Below are positions 8,534 through 18,411 of a stretch of DNA of 64,000 nt, piece after piece (position 1 is the stretch's first letter; each line of letters starts with the position of its first letter). The notes under the pieces were generated by a model. It ran no database searches, was not told the origin of the DNA, and saw only the letters and a list, made by a program, of their open reading frames with translations. Source of the DNA: Bacteroidales bacterium. GTDB lineage: Bacteria > Bacteroidota > Bacteroidia > Bacteroidales > Paludibacteraceae. The stretch lies in assembly GCA_012519425.1 (NCBI GenBank), contig JAAYQF010000009.1, positions 1-64,000 on the forward strand. The letters run 5' to 3'. The position numbers and the translations under genes were made by a program.

Positions 8534-11326
8534 CTAAATTTTCCCCCTCAAGAATCTTCCGGTATAAGAAGCTTCGCATTTTACAAGTGCTTCCGGCGTG
8601 CCTTCAAATACGACGAAGCCGCCTTCATCACCTCCTTCCGGACCCAAATCAATGATGTGGTCGGCAGATTTGATAATTTCGGGATTGTGCTCAATGATGA
8701 TAATGGTGTGTCCTTTGTCAATCAACGCATCAAAAGCTTTGAGTAAGGTTTTGATGTCGTGGAAGTGCAAACCGGTAGTGGGTTCGTCAAAAACAAAAAT
8801 AGTCGGTTCCGTTTTTTCCAAAGCTAAAAATGAAGCCAACTTTACACGCTGACTTTCTCCGCCGGAGAGAGTGGAGGATGACTGTCCCAGTTTTACATAG
8901 CCTATGCCTACATCTTGCAAAGGTTTCAGACGTTTTACAATTTTCTTTTGCGTACTCCCGGTGTGTTCGGTAAAAAACTCAATCGCCTGATTTACAGTCA
9001 TCTCAAGCACATCATGGATATTAACCCCTCTATATCGCACCTCCAACACATCTTGCTGAAAACGCTTACCGTGACAATGATCACACTCCAACACCAAATC
9101 AGCCATAAATTGCATTTCAACCGTCACGGTTCCTTCACCCTTACACTCCTCGCATCTCCCGCCGGGAGTGTTAAAAGAAAAATGTGAAGCTTTGTAACCC
9201 ATTTGTTTGGATAACTGTTGATCTGCAAAGAGATTGCGTATTTCATCATAAGCTTTGATGTATGTCACAGGGTTGGAACGCGTTGATCGTCCTATAGGAT
9301 TTTGGTCAATCAGCTCAATACCTTTGATCAGATGCATAGAGCCCTTGATGTTGTCAAGCTGACCACTTTTATCTGCTACATTATCATAATATTTTTTCAT
9401 TGCTTCATAAAAAACCGACTTCACCAAAGAGGATTTTCCGGATCCACTTACTCCTGTCACTACCGTCATCACATTTAGAGGAAACTTCACATTAATGCCC
9501 TTCAAGTTGTTTTCTCTGGCATCTAAAATTTCAATGTAATTATTCCACTTGCGGCGATGTAAGGGAGTCGGGATGGTTTCTAAGCCCAGGAGATATTTGA
9601 TGGTATAGCCCCCTAAGTCCCCCTTGGGGGATTTAGGGGGCTTCCCCTCATACACAATCTCTCCCCCCTTCCTTCCTGCCTCCGGCCCCATATCAATCAG
9701 ATGATCCGCAGCACGCATAATTTCTTCATCATGCTCCACCACAACGACCGTATTACCTATATCTCTCAAACGCAGTAAAACCTCTATCAGTTGACGCGTA
9801 TCACGCGGATGCAACCCGATACTCGGTTCATCCAAAATATATAAGGAACCGACCAGACTGCTTCCCAAAGAAGTAACCAAATTGATGCGCTGGCTTTCTC
9901 CGCCGGAGAGGCTGTTCGACAGACGATTCAAATTCAAATAGCCCAAGCCGACATCCAATAAAAACTGCAAACGATTGTTGATTTCAACCAAAAGTCTTTC
10001 TGCAACTGCTGCATCGTGTTTATCTAACTGAATATTGTCAAAAAAATCTTTCAGCTTAACAATCGACATCAGCACCAACTCATTGATTGTTTTGCCGGAA
10101 ACACGAATGTATGAAGCTTCTTTTTTCAAGCGACTACCCCTGCATTCGGGGCAAATGGTTCTGCCCCTGTAGCGGGCAAGCATCACCCGGTATTGAATTT
10201 TATACTGATTGGCTTTCAGCATATCAAAGAAAGCGTTAATGCCGTAAAAATACTGATTACCATTCCATAATACTTGTTTTTGTTCGTCTGTCAATTCATG
10301 ATAAGGTTTATGGACAGGGAAATTAAACTTAGGAGCAGCACGCAAAAATTCTTTCTTCCATTCCCCCATCACTTCTCCACGCCAGCAAAAAATCGCATCT
10401 TCATACACAGAAAGTGATTTGTTGGGTATCACCAAATCTTCATCAATGCCGATAATTTTGCCGAAGCCTTCGCAAACGGGACAAGCCCCTATGGGCGAAT
10501 TGAAGCTGAAAGTGTGCACAGTCGGCACTTCGAACCCGATACCATCGGCTTCAAAACTTTTGGAGAAATGTAAGATCTTTGTTTCATCAGCTAAAAAAAC
10601 TTTTAGCACACAAGCACCTTTCCCCTCGGCAAATGCAGTCTCCACTGAATCTGTCAGTCGGCTGATACCCTCCTGCGCCATATCGACAGTCAACCGGTCA
10701 ATGATCAAATATATCTTTTCGCCCGTGATTGTTTCCTGAGCAAGTAATTCCTGAATGGTAAAGGTGTCTCCATTGATTTGCATCCTGCTGAAACCCTTTT
10801 TCAGCAAAACATCCAATGCCTCACGCAACGACTGCTTCCCTGCATCTACTTCGGTCAGGATCATTAAACGTGTACCTTCAGGAAACTGCATGGCAGCCTC
10901 TACAACGTCTTGTACTTCATGCTTTTTTACCAAATTACCTGAAACAGGAGAATATGTTTTACCGATTCTGGCAAATAAAAGTTTGATGTATTCGTAAATT
11001 TCGGTAGAAGTCCCGACCGTAGAGCGCGAATTACGTGTATTTACCTTTTGGTCAATAGCAATAGCAGGAGGAATGCCTTTGATATAATCAACTTCCGGCT
11101 TGCTCATGCGTCCCAGGAACTGGCGGGCGTAGGCGGACAGACTCTCCACATAACGTCGCTGCCCTTCAGCATAAAGCGTGTCAAACACCAGGGATGTCTT
11201 ACCGGAACCTGACAAGCCCGTAACTACCACCAATTTGTCGCGCGGTATTTTTACGTCTATATTCTTGAGATTATGAACACGAGCGCCTTTAACAATAATA
11301 TGGTCTGAATTATTTTCAACAGACAT
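8534..11326 (-). CDS. uvrA: Excinuclease ABC subunit A
   Basis: 930-residue damage-recognition ATPase of nucleotide excision repair; forms UvrA2B and loads UvrB on lesions. Two ABC modules are complete: Walker [11 protein letters not shown] (residues 37-46) and [10 protein letters not shown], signatures [11 protein letters not shown] and [11 protein letters not shown]. Zinc-binding cysteine sets [16 protein letters not shown] and CEECKGEG...CDHCHGKRF are present. Between the two modules lies the peptide [12 protein letters not shown], encoded by a 34-bp palindromic repeat in frame (9608-9641), where relatives have an ordinary linker. It lies 49 bases downstream of the GH43 gene on the same strand, with no clear promoter in between. 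Its partner uvrC is about 47 kb away in this window; uvrB is not here. Confidence 0.98.
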   Translation of the reverse strand: MSVENNSDHIIVKGARVHNLKNIDVKIPRDKLVVVTGLSGSGKTSLVFDTLYAEGQRRYVESLSAYARQFLGRMSKPEVDYIKGIPPAIAIDQKVNTRNSRSTVGTSTEIYEYIKLLFARIGKTYSPVSGNLVKKHEVQDVVEAAMQFPEGTRLMILTEVDAGKQSLREALDVLLKKGFSRMQINGDTFTIQELLAQETITGEKIYLIIDRLTVDMAQEGISRLTDSVETAFAEGKGACVLKVFLADETKILHFSKSFEADGIGFEVPTVHTFSFNSPIGACPVCEGFGKIIGIDEDLVIPNKSLSVYEDAIFCWRGEVMGEWKKEFLRAAPKFNFPVHKPYHELTDEQKQVLWNGNQYFYGINAFFDMLKANQYKIQYRVMLARYRGRTICPECRGSRLKKEASYIRVSGKTINELVLMSIVKLKDFFDNIQLDKHDAAVAERLLVEINNRLQFLLDVGLGYLNLNRLSNSLSGGESQRINLVTSLGSSLVGSLYILDEPSIGLHPRDTRQLIEVLLRLRDIGNTVVVVEHDEEIMRAADHLIDMGPEAGRKGGEIVYEGKPPKSPKGDLGGYTIKYLLGLETIPTPLHRRKWNNYIEILDARENNLKGINVKFPLNVMTVVTGVSGSGKSSLVKSVFYEAMKKYYDNVADKSGQLDNIKGSMHLIKGIELIDQNPIGRSTRSNPVTYIKAYDEIRNLFADQQLSKQMGYKASHFSFNTPGGRCEECKGEGTVTVEMQFMADLVLECDHCHGKRFQQDVLEVRYRGVNIHDVLEMTVNQAIEFFTEHTGSTQKKIVKRLKPLQDVGIGYVKLGQSSSTLSGGESQRVKLASFLALEKTEPTIFVFDEPTTGLHFHDIKTLLKAFDALIDKGHTIIIIEHNPEIIKSADHIIDLGPEGGDEGGFVVFEGTPEALVKCEASYTGRFLRGKI
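9608..9641. repeat. 34-bp GC-rich palindrome inserted in uvrA
   Basis: Arms GCCCCCTAAGTCCCCC (9608-9623) and GGGGGATTTAGGGGGC (9626-9641) form a near-perfect inverted repeat with one mismatch and a 2-base centre. Its composition differs sharply from the surrounding gene. Similar CCCCCTAA...TTAGGGGG palindromes are known to me as dispersed repeats in Bacteroidota and some other genomes. Here it keeps the uvrA frame open. Confidence 0.85.
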
Positions 11327-11375
11327 AAGCAGATTTCAATTTTGACCAACCCGTAAGGATAAATGAATAATTATT

Positions 11376-12866
11376 CTATTCAATCTTTTTCGCCCAAACT
11401 GAACGACCCTGGCTATCCAAACCGGTAGCCAACCACGTAAAACGTTCGTTTTCCCAATCTTGTCCGGCATGTACATGAAGTCGCATGGCGCGATTTTCAA
11501 AATCAACCAATTGAATCAAATTTTCAGCAATATACCACCATCTACCCGATTGATGTGGAGTAGTGAAAGTCTGGTCAGCGTGTAAATTAAGCCTTACTGA
11601 TTCACATCTTTCATTTTTTCTAAGCTGATTTTCTCCCCACAACACTTGACCTGCCTCCAAATCGCGGGTGTCCATGCTTTCGGACAAGTTGATCCATTCC
11701 CACACTCCGGCAACATCTTCCTTAGTGAACAACACATCCGAAACGCCAGCATATCTTTCCGGCGATACAACCGGCCATCCGTCTTCTGTCCAGAAAATTT
11801 TTCTGACATGTAAAACCATCATATGGTTATCAGGAGACAAGCGTGCCTGGTGTGCCATGTAAAAATCACCTGTTGCATCGCTGAACACAGCACAATGCCC
11901 TGTGCCAGCCCAGCCGGGGTGATTTTCAAAACGATAGGGATATGTTAACAATGGAAGGTTATCTGTTTCTTCTCTGAAATCATTTCCGAAATAGTCGGTA
12001 AAAGGACCTTCCGGAGAATCTGACCTACCCACCCGAACATTGTATGTGGTCATCAGCGGGTCATAGGATACAAAAAGGAAGTATTTCTTTAATTTAGGAT
12101 TGTAGATAATTTCAGGTGCTTCGTTGTTATTTTTCCTGCCTTCGTATCGTCTGGCTGTCAAGTGTCCCTGATCACCCTCGCGAAGAGTCAGGCCCGTTTC
12201 GGGATTCAATTGCACACAATAAAGTCCTCCAAAATAAGAACCGTAATGCATCCACTGTTTTCCTGTTGATGCATCGGTTACAATACTCGGATCGATGGCG
12301 TTCATTTTATCCCCTTTTTTAGTTTTTACCACACATCCCTTTAAGGTCCAAGGACCTAAAGGTGAATCAGATTCAGCCAATCCGATGTAAGAAGTTTGTA
12401 AACCAAAAGCAGATACGGAATAATACAAGCGGTATATCCCTTTGTACTCAAATATATAAGGTGCCCAAATATTGGTTGCACCCCTTCCTCCACTGTGTTC
12501 CAACACCCATTCCCTGGCTTCCTGTGGAATGCTGTCAAAGGCCCAACCTTTAAATTCCCAATTTACTAAGTCTTTGGATGTCCTCACTTGAATATTCCCA
12601 AAAGGAAGTCGGTCATTTTGAATAACCCTTCTTCTTTCTCTGAAAATGGCATCTGTAGAATACATATAGTAAGTATCATCAAAAAGTTTACAAGACGGGT
12701 CATGTACATTATAGGGACCCCATTTTAAATAGTTATGCATATCTGAAACCCCGGTATAATCATCCATCCATGGATTGGGCAATGCAGAATACATAGCAGG
12801 ATTATCAGACACGACACACACAACACGCCATGTTATGCAAAAGGCAATAATTAATAATTTTCTCAT
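11376..12866 (-). CDS. Secreted GH43 glycoside hydrolase, arabinan endo-1,5-alpha-arabinosidase-like
   Basis: 496-residue extracytoplasmic glycoside hydrolase of family 43 (five-bladed propeller), likely acting on arabinan or related plant polysaccharide. The start at 12866 gives a signal peptide-like N-terminus (MRKLLIIAFCITW); an upstream in-frame start at 12935 would precede it with a non-signal extension. Putative catalytic residues are Asp56 (VHDPS, base), Asp192 (NAIDPS, pKa modulator) and Glu249 (NEAPE, acid). After the propeller the C-terminal ~110 residues (GVWEWINLSES onward) look like the accessory domain found at the end of extracellular arabinanases. No susC/susD pair is nearby, so it is an isolated enzyme. 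Exact specificity is uncertain. Confidence 0.85.
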   Translation of the reverse strand: MRKLLIIAFCITWRVVCVVSDNPAMYSALPNPWMDDYTGVSDMHNYLKWGPYNVHDPSCKLFDDTYYMYSTDAIFRERRRVIQNDRLPFGNIQVRTSKDLVNWEFKGWAFDSIPQEAREWVLEHSGGRGATNIWAPYIFEYKGIYRLYYSVSAFGLQTSYIGLAESDSPLGPWTLKGCVVKTKKGDKMNAIDPSIVTDASTGKQWMHYGSYFGGLYCVQLNPETGLTLREGDQGHLTARRYEGRKNNNEAPEIIYNPKLKKYFLFVSYDPLMTTYNVRVGRSDSPEGPFTDYFGNDFREETDNLPLLTYPYRFENHPGWAGTGHCAVFSDATGDFYMAHQARLSPDNHMMVLHVRKIFWTEDGWPVVSPERYAGVSDVLFTKEDVAGVWEWINLSESMDTRDLEAGQVLWGENQLRKNERCESVRLNLHADQTFTTPHQSGRWWYIAENLIQLVDFENRAMRLHVHAGQDWENERFTWLATGLDSQGRSVWAKKIE

Positions 12867-12928
12867 TTTAAAATATTTATTTATTGATGCGAAGATAATA
12901 AATTTAGATAATTCCTCTGCAAAGGACT

Positions 12929-12984
12929 TTCTCAAAACAAATATTCAACTAAAAAATAACAAGGCGTCTTGGAAATGTCCAAAC
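12929..12984 (+). repeat. Fragment of the dispersed GTCTCA repeat (left end)
   Basis: TCTCAAAACAAATATTCAAC followed by AAAAA, CAAGGCGTCTT and GAAATGTCC aligns with the left ~55 bases of the core copies at 15006 and 31576, with several mismatches. The rest of the element is missing. It lies upstream of the GH43 gene. Confidence 0.6.
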
Positions 12985-12997
12985 AGCAACAAACAAA

Positions 12998-13030
12998 AGC
13001 AAGTCGTCCGAAAATTCCAGACGACTTGCT
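12998..13030 (-). terminator. Terminator hairpin of pckA
   Basis: AGCAAGTCGTC (12998-13008) and GACGACTTGCT (13020-13030) form a perfect 11-bp stem with an 11-base loop, 67 bases after the pckA stop. The minus-strand T tract is only moderate (TTTGTTTGTTG). It separates pckA from the GH43 gene on the same strand. Confidence 0.7.
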
Positions 13031-13097
13031 CGCTAACACATTTTTTTTTTAAAAAATATCTTTATTCTTATAAAATAGGATATTGTTTCAATATTGA

Positions 13098-14693
13098 TTA
13101 CAGTTGCGGACCGGAAGCTTTCAAGGCAATAGCAGCGTCATTCACACAATACTGTTCAAAGTTCTCAATATATTTTGCAGCTAATTTCTTAGCTTTCCTT
13201 TCCCAATCAGCAACTGAAGGATAAGTATCACGCGGGTCAAGAATACCTTCAGATACATTCTTCAACGCTTTAGGAGCATACAAGTTCAGAATCGGTACGT
13301 GAAAAGTTTCAGCTTTCTCAATTGAGCCGTCTAAAATGGCATCAATGATAGCACGCGTATCTTTCAAAGAAATACGCTTGCCTGTACCATTCCAACCTGT
13401 GTTCACCAAATAAGCTTTTGCATCATGTTCCTTCATTTTCTTAGCTAAGTCAGATGCATATTTGGTGGGGTGCAAAGTCAGAAAAGCTTCTCCGAAAGCA
13501 GGTGAGAATGACATTTGCGGTTCTGTGATTCCACGTTCGGTACCTGCTAATTTTGACGTATAACCACACAAGAAGTGATATTGAGCTGATTGCTCATCTA
13601 AGATAGACACCGGAGGCAATACGCCGTATGCATCAGCCGACAGGTAAATGATTTTCTTAGCATGACCTGCACGTGAAGGTAATACGATCTTATTAATGTG
13701 ATAAATCGGATATGAAACACGTGTATTTTCAGTTTTTGAAGCTTCTTTTGTGTAATCGATGGAACCATCTGCGTTTACAGTAACGTTTTCCAACAGCGCA
13801 TCGCGACGAATAGCTCTCCAAATGTCAGGCTCTTTATCCTTTTCCAAATCAATCACTTTGGCGTAGCAACCACCTTCAAAGTTGAAAATGCCATGGTCGT
13901 CCCATCCGTGCTCATCATCACCAATCAAATAACGTTTGGGGTCCGCAGATAAAGTAGTTTTACCGGTACCCGACAAACCAAAGAATACGGCAACATCACC
14001 TTCTGCACCAACGTTAGCCGAACAGTGCATGGAAGCAACGCCTTTCAAAGGAAGGAAGTAATTCATCAAAGCAAAAATACCTTTTTTCATCTCACCGCCA
14101 TACCATGTTCCCCCAATAACCTGCATCCTGCGGGTCAAATCAAACAAAGTAAAGTTTTCAGAGTGAAGGCCCTGTTCTTTCCAGTTAGGATTAGTGATCT
14201 TTGAACCATTGATAGTCACCCAGTCAGGTTCACCATAGTTAGCCAACTCGTAGTGAGAAGGACGAATGAACATGTTGGTTACAAAGTGAGCCTGCCATGC
14301 CACCTCCATGATAAAACGAACTTTCATGCGGGTGTCTTCATTGGTACCGCAAAATGTATCAACTACATATATTTTTTTCGCACCGGAAAGCTGTTTGGTT
14401 ACCAAGTCTTTACATGCATCAAATACTTCAGGGGTAGTCGGCTTGTTGATGGTGCCATCCCACCACAATGTATCTCTTGTCGTATCGTCTAAAACGATAA
14501 ATTTATCCTTAGGTGAACGCCCGGTAAAAACACCGGTATCAACTGCTACAGCACCTGTATCAGTCAAAACTCCTCTTTCAAAACCTTCGTTGCCCGGGTC
14601 TGTTTCATCCTGAAACAACTGTTCGTAAGTAGGATTGTGTACAATTTCAAAGTTTCCTGAAATCCCGTACTTGCTTAAATCCAAATTTGTCAT
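13098..14693 (-). CDS. pckA: Phosphoenolpyruvate carboxykinase (ATP)
   Basis: 531-residue cytosolic enzyme interconverting oxaloacetate + ATP and PEP + CO2 + ADP. In fermentative Bacteroidales it often runs toward oxaloacetate, feeding succinate or propionate formation while making ATP. The kinase loop [14 protein letters not shown] (Lys245, Thr246) is complete; other signatures are [10 protein letters not shown] near residue 57, the region around [13 protein letters not shown] (His223 as likely metal ligand), and [10 protein letters not shown] (Asp260). Length is typical (530-540). It has a full promoter about 70-100 bases upstream and a terminator downstream, so it is probably a single-gene unit. 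pyk in the same window uses the same metabolite. Confidence 0.97.
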   Translation of the reverse strand: MTNLDLSKYGISGNFEIVHNPTYEQLFQDETDPGNEGFERGVLTDTGAVAVDTGVFTGRSPKDKFIVLDDTTRDTLWWDGTINKPTTPEVFDACKDLVTKQLSGAKKIYVVDTFCGTNEDTRMKVRFIMEVAWQAHFVTNMFIRPSHYELANYGEPDWVTINGSKITNPNWKEQGLHSENFTLFDLTRRMQVIGGTWYGGEMKKGIFALMNYFLPLKGVASMHCSANVGAEGDVAVFFGLSGTGKTTLSADPKRYLIGDDEHGWDDHGIFNFEGGCYAKVIDLEKDKEPDIWRAIRRDALLENVTVNADGSIDYTKEASKTENTRVSYPIYHINKIVLPSRAGHAKKIIYLSADAYGVLPPVSILDEQSAQYHFLCGYTSKLAGTERGITEPQMSFSPAFGEAFLTLHPTKYASDLAKKMKEHDAKAYLVNTGWNGTGKRISLKDTRAIIDAILDGSIEKAETFHVPILNLYAPKALKNVSEGILDPRDTYPSVADWERKAKKLAAKYIENFEQYCVNDAAIALKASGPQL

Positions 14694-14761
14694 TTGCTAA
14701 TAAATAAAATGGTTATGTATTATTTTTTGTCTCAAAAAAAACCAACTCTCAAAATTGCGGA

Positions 14762-14792
14762 CAAAAGTACAACAAATTTATGGAGCTACAAA
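14762..14792 (-). promoter_or_regulatory. Promoter of pckA
   Basis: On the minus strand TTTG (14789-14792) and TACTTTTG (14762-14769) are separated by 19 bases, an exact Bacteroidota -33/-7 layout. Transcription would start about 60 bases before the pckA start codon. Confidence 0.65.
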
Positions 14793-14886
14793 AAACAATT
14801 AGAGAAATATTTCTCTAATTAAACAAAAAAAGTATTTCTAAACATATAGATACAAACTATCCCGATGAAAAATTGTATTTTTGTGC

Positions 14887-15346
14887 GCGGTGTCTCATAA
14901 GGTCCGAGGTCCGAGGTCCGGAGTTGCAGGACGCAAACCGACCTTGACCGATGAGCCGAAAAATAAGTGAGATTGAAGTAAATAATCGTTCATGTTTGAG
15001 CTGCAGTCTCAAAAGAAAATATTCAATCAAAAACCCGCAAGGTGTCTTAGAAGTGTCTAAATGCAAGGCACTGAGATTGAGGGCGAAGGAGCATACTTGA
15101 AGTATGTGACTGAGCCCGAATATCGAAAGTAACGCAGTAGTTGGGCGCTTATGAGACACCGCTGAGTTTGGACGATTTAGCTGTTCGATCGCTAATTTTT
15201 CGAGCGAAGCGGGCACAGTCTTGATTTTTTTTTGCTTCGTTTTTTTGTATCAAGACAAAAAAATGAAGGAAGAACGAATAATGCTTTAAAAGTTGAATTT
15301 AACGTTAAATGCCCACTATTTTCAGTTGAATACTTATTTTGAGACA
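14887..15346 (-). repeat. Composite copy A of the dispersed GTCTCA repeat
   Basis: About 460 bp bounded by GCGGTGTCTCATAAG on the left and ACTTATTTTGAGACA on the right. Read on the minus strand it aligns end to end with copy C at 60326-60811. Inside it, 15005-15160 is a complete core in the opposite (plus) orientation, bounded by GTCTC and TGAGACACC and 160-bp copy B-like. Other internal marks are three tandem 7-base GGTCCGA-type units at 14901-14920 and an inverted repeat TCTTGAT/ATCAAGA around 15219-15255. Short frames inside are not convincing genes. Together with the pckA promoter it fills the 14694-15378 gap. Confidence 0.75.
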
Positions 15347-15378
15347 TATACTTTAGTTATCGTTTCAATTATCAGAAT

Positions 15379-15810
15379 ATGAAGATAAAAATTGTCAACC
15401 GCTCCAGGCACGCTTTACCTGAATACGCTACCTTGCACGCAGCAGGGATGGATTTACGGGCTGATATAGCTGAAAGAATTGTGCTAAAGCCCTTGGAAAG
15501 AAAGCTGATCCCGACTGGTTTATTCATTGAGTTGCCGATTGGATACGAAGCGCAGGTCAGACCAAGAAGTGGTTTGGCACTCAAAAAAGGCGTTACTGTT
15601 TTGAATACACCGGGAACCATTGATGCCGATTACCGGGGCGAAATAGGGGTTATTCTCATCAATTTATCCTCAGAAGATTTTGTTGTCGAGGATGGTGAAC
15701 GCATTGCGCAAATGGTAGTCTCCGCCCACGAACAAGCAGAATGGGAAGAAGTAAAAACATTGTCTCACTCCGATCGCGGTGAAGGAGGATTTGGTCACAC
15801 AGGCGTATGA
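15379..15810 (+). CDS. dut: Deoxyuridine 5'-triphosphate nucleotidohydrolase
   Basis: 143-residue trimeric dUTPase that hydrolyses dUTP to dUMP and PPi, keeping uracil out of DNA and supplying dUMP for thymidylate synthesis. All five motifs can be read: [43 protein letters not shown] and the C-terminal [11 protein letters not shown] that closes over the active site. Its stop overlaps the start of the next gene (ATGA), so it is the first gene of the dut-TPR-DUF4292-EnvC operon. The composite repeat ends only about 30 bases upstream, so promoter signals may be affected. Confidence 0.97.
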   Translation: MKIKIVNRSRHALPEYATLHAAGMDLRADIAERIVLKPLERKLIPTGLFIELPIGYEAQVRPRSGLALKKGVTVLNTPGTIDADYRGEIGVILINLSSEDFVVEDGERIAQMVVSAHEQAEWEEVKTLSHSDRGEGGFGHTGV

Positions 15811-17558
15811 AACAGTGGAGGATCTTGACATATCTCCTTTTTTTAGTGTTGCTTTCATGTCAGACTACCAAACACATCGAAAGTAACGGTCATGTCAGAA
15901 AACAAGTGCTGACGGAAGAAGAACAGCGTGTTTTTGATTATCATTTTTATGAAGGCATCCGGCTCAAAGAAGAAGGGAAATACAAAGATGCTTACGAATC
16001 ATTTCTTTCCTGCAAGTCCATCGACTCCCTGGATACCGGCTTGATAGCAGAAATTGCCATTATGAAACTTGCCTTGGGCAACTTAGATGAAGCCATCATC
16101 GGAATGCAGCAAGCTGTAAAGCAGGAACCGAATAATTGGTGGTATAATACCAATTTACTCAACATGTATGTTCAAAGTGAAAAATACGATGAAGCAATAG
16201 CTATTGGTGAATCTCTGTTAAAAAAATATCCGGAAAAAGAATATGCATACAATGTGTTGATCCTTCTTTACAAAGAAACCGATCAGCTGTCGAAAGCCAT
16301 TGTTTTGTACGACAAGTTAGAACAAATTATCGGCATCAGCGAAAGAACGGTGTTCGAGAAGATAGGCATTTACCTGTCGGATCAGAATTTCAAAAAGGCA
16401 CAGGTAGAAATAGATAAAATAATTCAAAAATTTCCTTTAGAGAATAAGTACAAAATTCTGAAAGCCGATTTGTTGATGCAGCAAGGGAGTTTATTGGATG
16501 CTTATGAATTATATCAGCAAATTCTGAAAGATGAGCCCCGGAACCCTTATGTATATGTTTCACTTTCTGAGTATTACAAAGCGATCAACAATCCTGATGA
16601 GTCTTTGAAATATATTGTCATGGCACTGAAAAGTGGTCAGCTCGACATGAACAGCAAGTTGGATATCTTAAGCCAACATATTGAACATATCTTACGGGCT
16701 GAAGGCGAAATTGAGGAAACCGAGAACCTGTTCAAATTACTCGTTGAATATTATCCCTTAGAAGAAGCTGTACACGGTTATTACGCTGCTTTCCTCCAAC
16801 ATATGAAAAGAGACGAAGAGGCTGTGGTGGTGTATGAATCCATGCTGAATATTAATCCCTCAAATAAGCAAACCTGGCTGAATATCATACAAATATATTT
16901 TTTCGAACAAAATTATCCGGCTTTGCTTCATACTGCCAACCGGGCATTGGAAGTCACGGGAGACGAACTCTTGTTTCATTTATATAAGGGCTTGACCCTG
17001 GAGCTAATGGAAGAATATGAGCAAGCATTAGAAACCTATTTAGTTGCCACATCACTGTTTAAACCAACAGATAAAGCAGCTTTGAAAAGCGATATTTTCA
17101 CGCATTTAGGCGATGTTTGCATGAAACTGAACAAGGCGGAAGAAGCTTTTAAGGCTTATGAAGAAGCTATTCAGATGAATGCAGGTAATTTGGTTGCACT
17201 TAATAATTATGCCTACTCTTTATCCACAGAAAAAGGAGATTTACAAAAAGCCGAAAGAATGAGCGCCAAAACGGTCGAAAGAGAGCCTCGTAACAGTACT
17301 TATTTAGACACTTACGCCTGGATATTTTATCAACAAGGAAATTATTCTTTGGCCAAGTTTTATATTGAAAGGGCGATTGATAATTTGAAAGACACTCAAG
17401 ATCAGGGTGTAATATTAGATCATTACGGCGACATACTTTGGATGTCTAAAGAAAATGACGAAAAAGCTCTGGAGGTTTGGAAAAAAGCTTTTGATTCGGG
17501 ATATCAAACAGATGCGTTGAAAGCAAAAATTGAAAATAAGGGATGGGAAAGGGAATAA
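15807..17558 (+). CDS. TPR-repeat lipoprotein
   Basis: 583-residue lipoprotein with a Sec/Lgt signal (lipobox LLSC, Cys at about residue 18) followed by at least ten tetratricopeptide repeats across residues 40-560, for example units ending in [37 protein letters not shown] and [13 protein letters not shown]. Such solenoids scaffold protein complexes at the envelope; the partner is unknown. The start codon overlaps the dut stop. This gene, the following DUF4292 lipoprotein and the EnvC-like protein form a block I recall as conserved in Bacteroidales, suggesting a shared envelope role. Confidence 0.88.
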   Translation: MKQWRILTYLLFLVLLSCQTTKHIESNGHVRKQVLTEEEQRVFDYHFYEGIRLKEEGKYKDAYESFLSCKSIDSLDTGLIAEIAIMKLALGNLDEAIIGMQQAVKQEPNNWWYNTNLLNMYVQSEKYDEAIAIGESLLKKYPEKEYAYNVLILLYKETDQLSKAIVLYDKLEQIIGISERTVFEKIGIYLSDQNFKKAQVEIDKIIQKFPLENKYKILKADLLMQQGSLLDAYELYQQILKDEPRNPYVYVSLSEYYKAINNPDESLKYIVMALKSGQLDMNSKLDILSQHIEHILRAEGEIEETENLFKLLVEYYPLEEAVHGYYAAFLQHMKRDEEAVVVYESMLNINPSNKQTWLNIIQIYFFEQNYPALLHTANRALEVTGDELLFHLYKGLTLELMEEYEQALETYLVATSLFKPTDKAALKSDIFTHLGDVCMKLNKAEEAFKAYEEAIQMNAGNLVALNNYAYSLSTEKGDLQKAERMSAKTVEREPRNSTYLDTYAWIFYQQGNYSLAKFYIERAIDNLKDTQDQGVILDHYGDILWMSKENDEKALEVWKKAFDSGYQTDALKAKIENKGWERE

Positions 17559-17591
17559 GTTTTAACAAAACCGAAGAACAATAAATTTAAG

Positions 17592-18398
17592 ATGCATACG
17601 AGGACTTTAAAAATATTGCTTGCTGTTGGACTGCTAATTACCTTTGTTGGATGTAAAGTAAAGGAAAAAGTAAAAATTGACGATTTGCGCACACATGAAG
17701 AAGTGCTATTGCAAGAAGTTTTACGGGCAGAGCCTGCATTCGGGAATATTCATTTTATGCGCATGAATATAGGAGTGAATTTGAATGGGAAAAGCAAATA
17801 CAACAGTGCAGCAAATTGTAAAATCATCACTGATTCCGTGATACATATTTCTGTCAGACCTTTCTTCGGCATTGAGATGTTTATTGTACAACTGACACCG
17901 GCGGGGATGGTACTTGTTGACAAAACTAAAAACCTGTATTATCAATCTGATTATTTAATTTTTGAAGACTTATTCAACATGCAGTTGAATTACAAAACTT
18001 TTGAGTCTTTACTTACAAACAAACTCTTTACAGTTCAGGTGAAAAATCAGGAAAAATCACTCAAACCCATACCTTCCAATAGGGGAAATGAGCGAATATT
18101 GACGTATAAAAATGTATCTTTGACCCAATATTTTCTGTTGAACGAAAATAATCGGATCAGGGAAATTGAAATTAAATCCAATGAAGGGACCGGGCAATTC
18201 AGAACTTATTATACTGATTTTACGGCTACCGGAAAATGGATCTTCCCATCAAATATACGTCTTCAACTGAATAATGGATCTGAAAAATTTGACTTTAATA
18301 TATCTATTAGCCAAATGGAAGTTGATGGTGAAATTAACATTCCCTTTTTGAATACTCATTTGTACAGGCAAGCAGATATCAAATCGCTTTTAGAATAA
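17592..18398 (+). CDS. DUF4292 family lipoprotein
   Basis: 268-residue predicted lipoprotein (lipobox FVGC, Cys21) of a Bacteroidota family of unknown function, DUF4292. The mature part is rich in beta strands (VNLNGKSKYNSAANCKIITD, FRTYYTDFTATGKWIFPSN), resembling LolA/LolB-like half-barrels that bind lipid acyl chains; that likeness is my inference from the pattern, not a proven relation. It lies 33 bases after the TPR gene and 13 bases before the EnvC-like gene, so the three are probably co-transcribed. Confidence 0.8.
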   Translation: MHTRTLKILLAVGLLITFVGCKVKEKVKIDDLRTHEEVLLQEVLRAEPAFGNIHFMRMNIGVNLNGKSKYNSAANCKIITDSVIHISVRPFFGIEMFIVQLTPAGMVLVDKTKNLYYQSDYLIFEDLFNMQLNYKTFESLLTNKLFTVQVKNQEKSLKPIPSNRGNERILTYKNVSLTQYFLLNENNRIREIEIKSNEGTGQFRTYYTDFTATGKWIFPSNIRLQLNNGSEKFDFNISISQMEVDGEINIPFLNTHLYRQADIKSLLE

Positions 18399-18411
18399 AT
18401 ATCTCCGGCAA

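Noticed and set aside
14857-15216. Open frames inside the dispersed repeat (also at 31517-31717 and 60589-60777)
   Set aside because: They are similar to each other only because the repeat DNA is. They lack promoters and credible starts and change frame between copies.
17220-17228. Perfect DnaA boxes TTATCCACA here, at 37196-37204 and 38809-38817, and on the other strand near 27111, 28606, 32219 and 53622
   Set aside because: They are single sites within coding sequence, far apart. No cluster with an AT-rich unwinding region was seen, so they are not evidence of an origin in this window.
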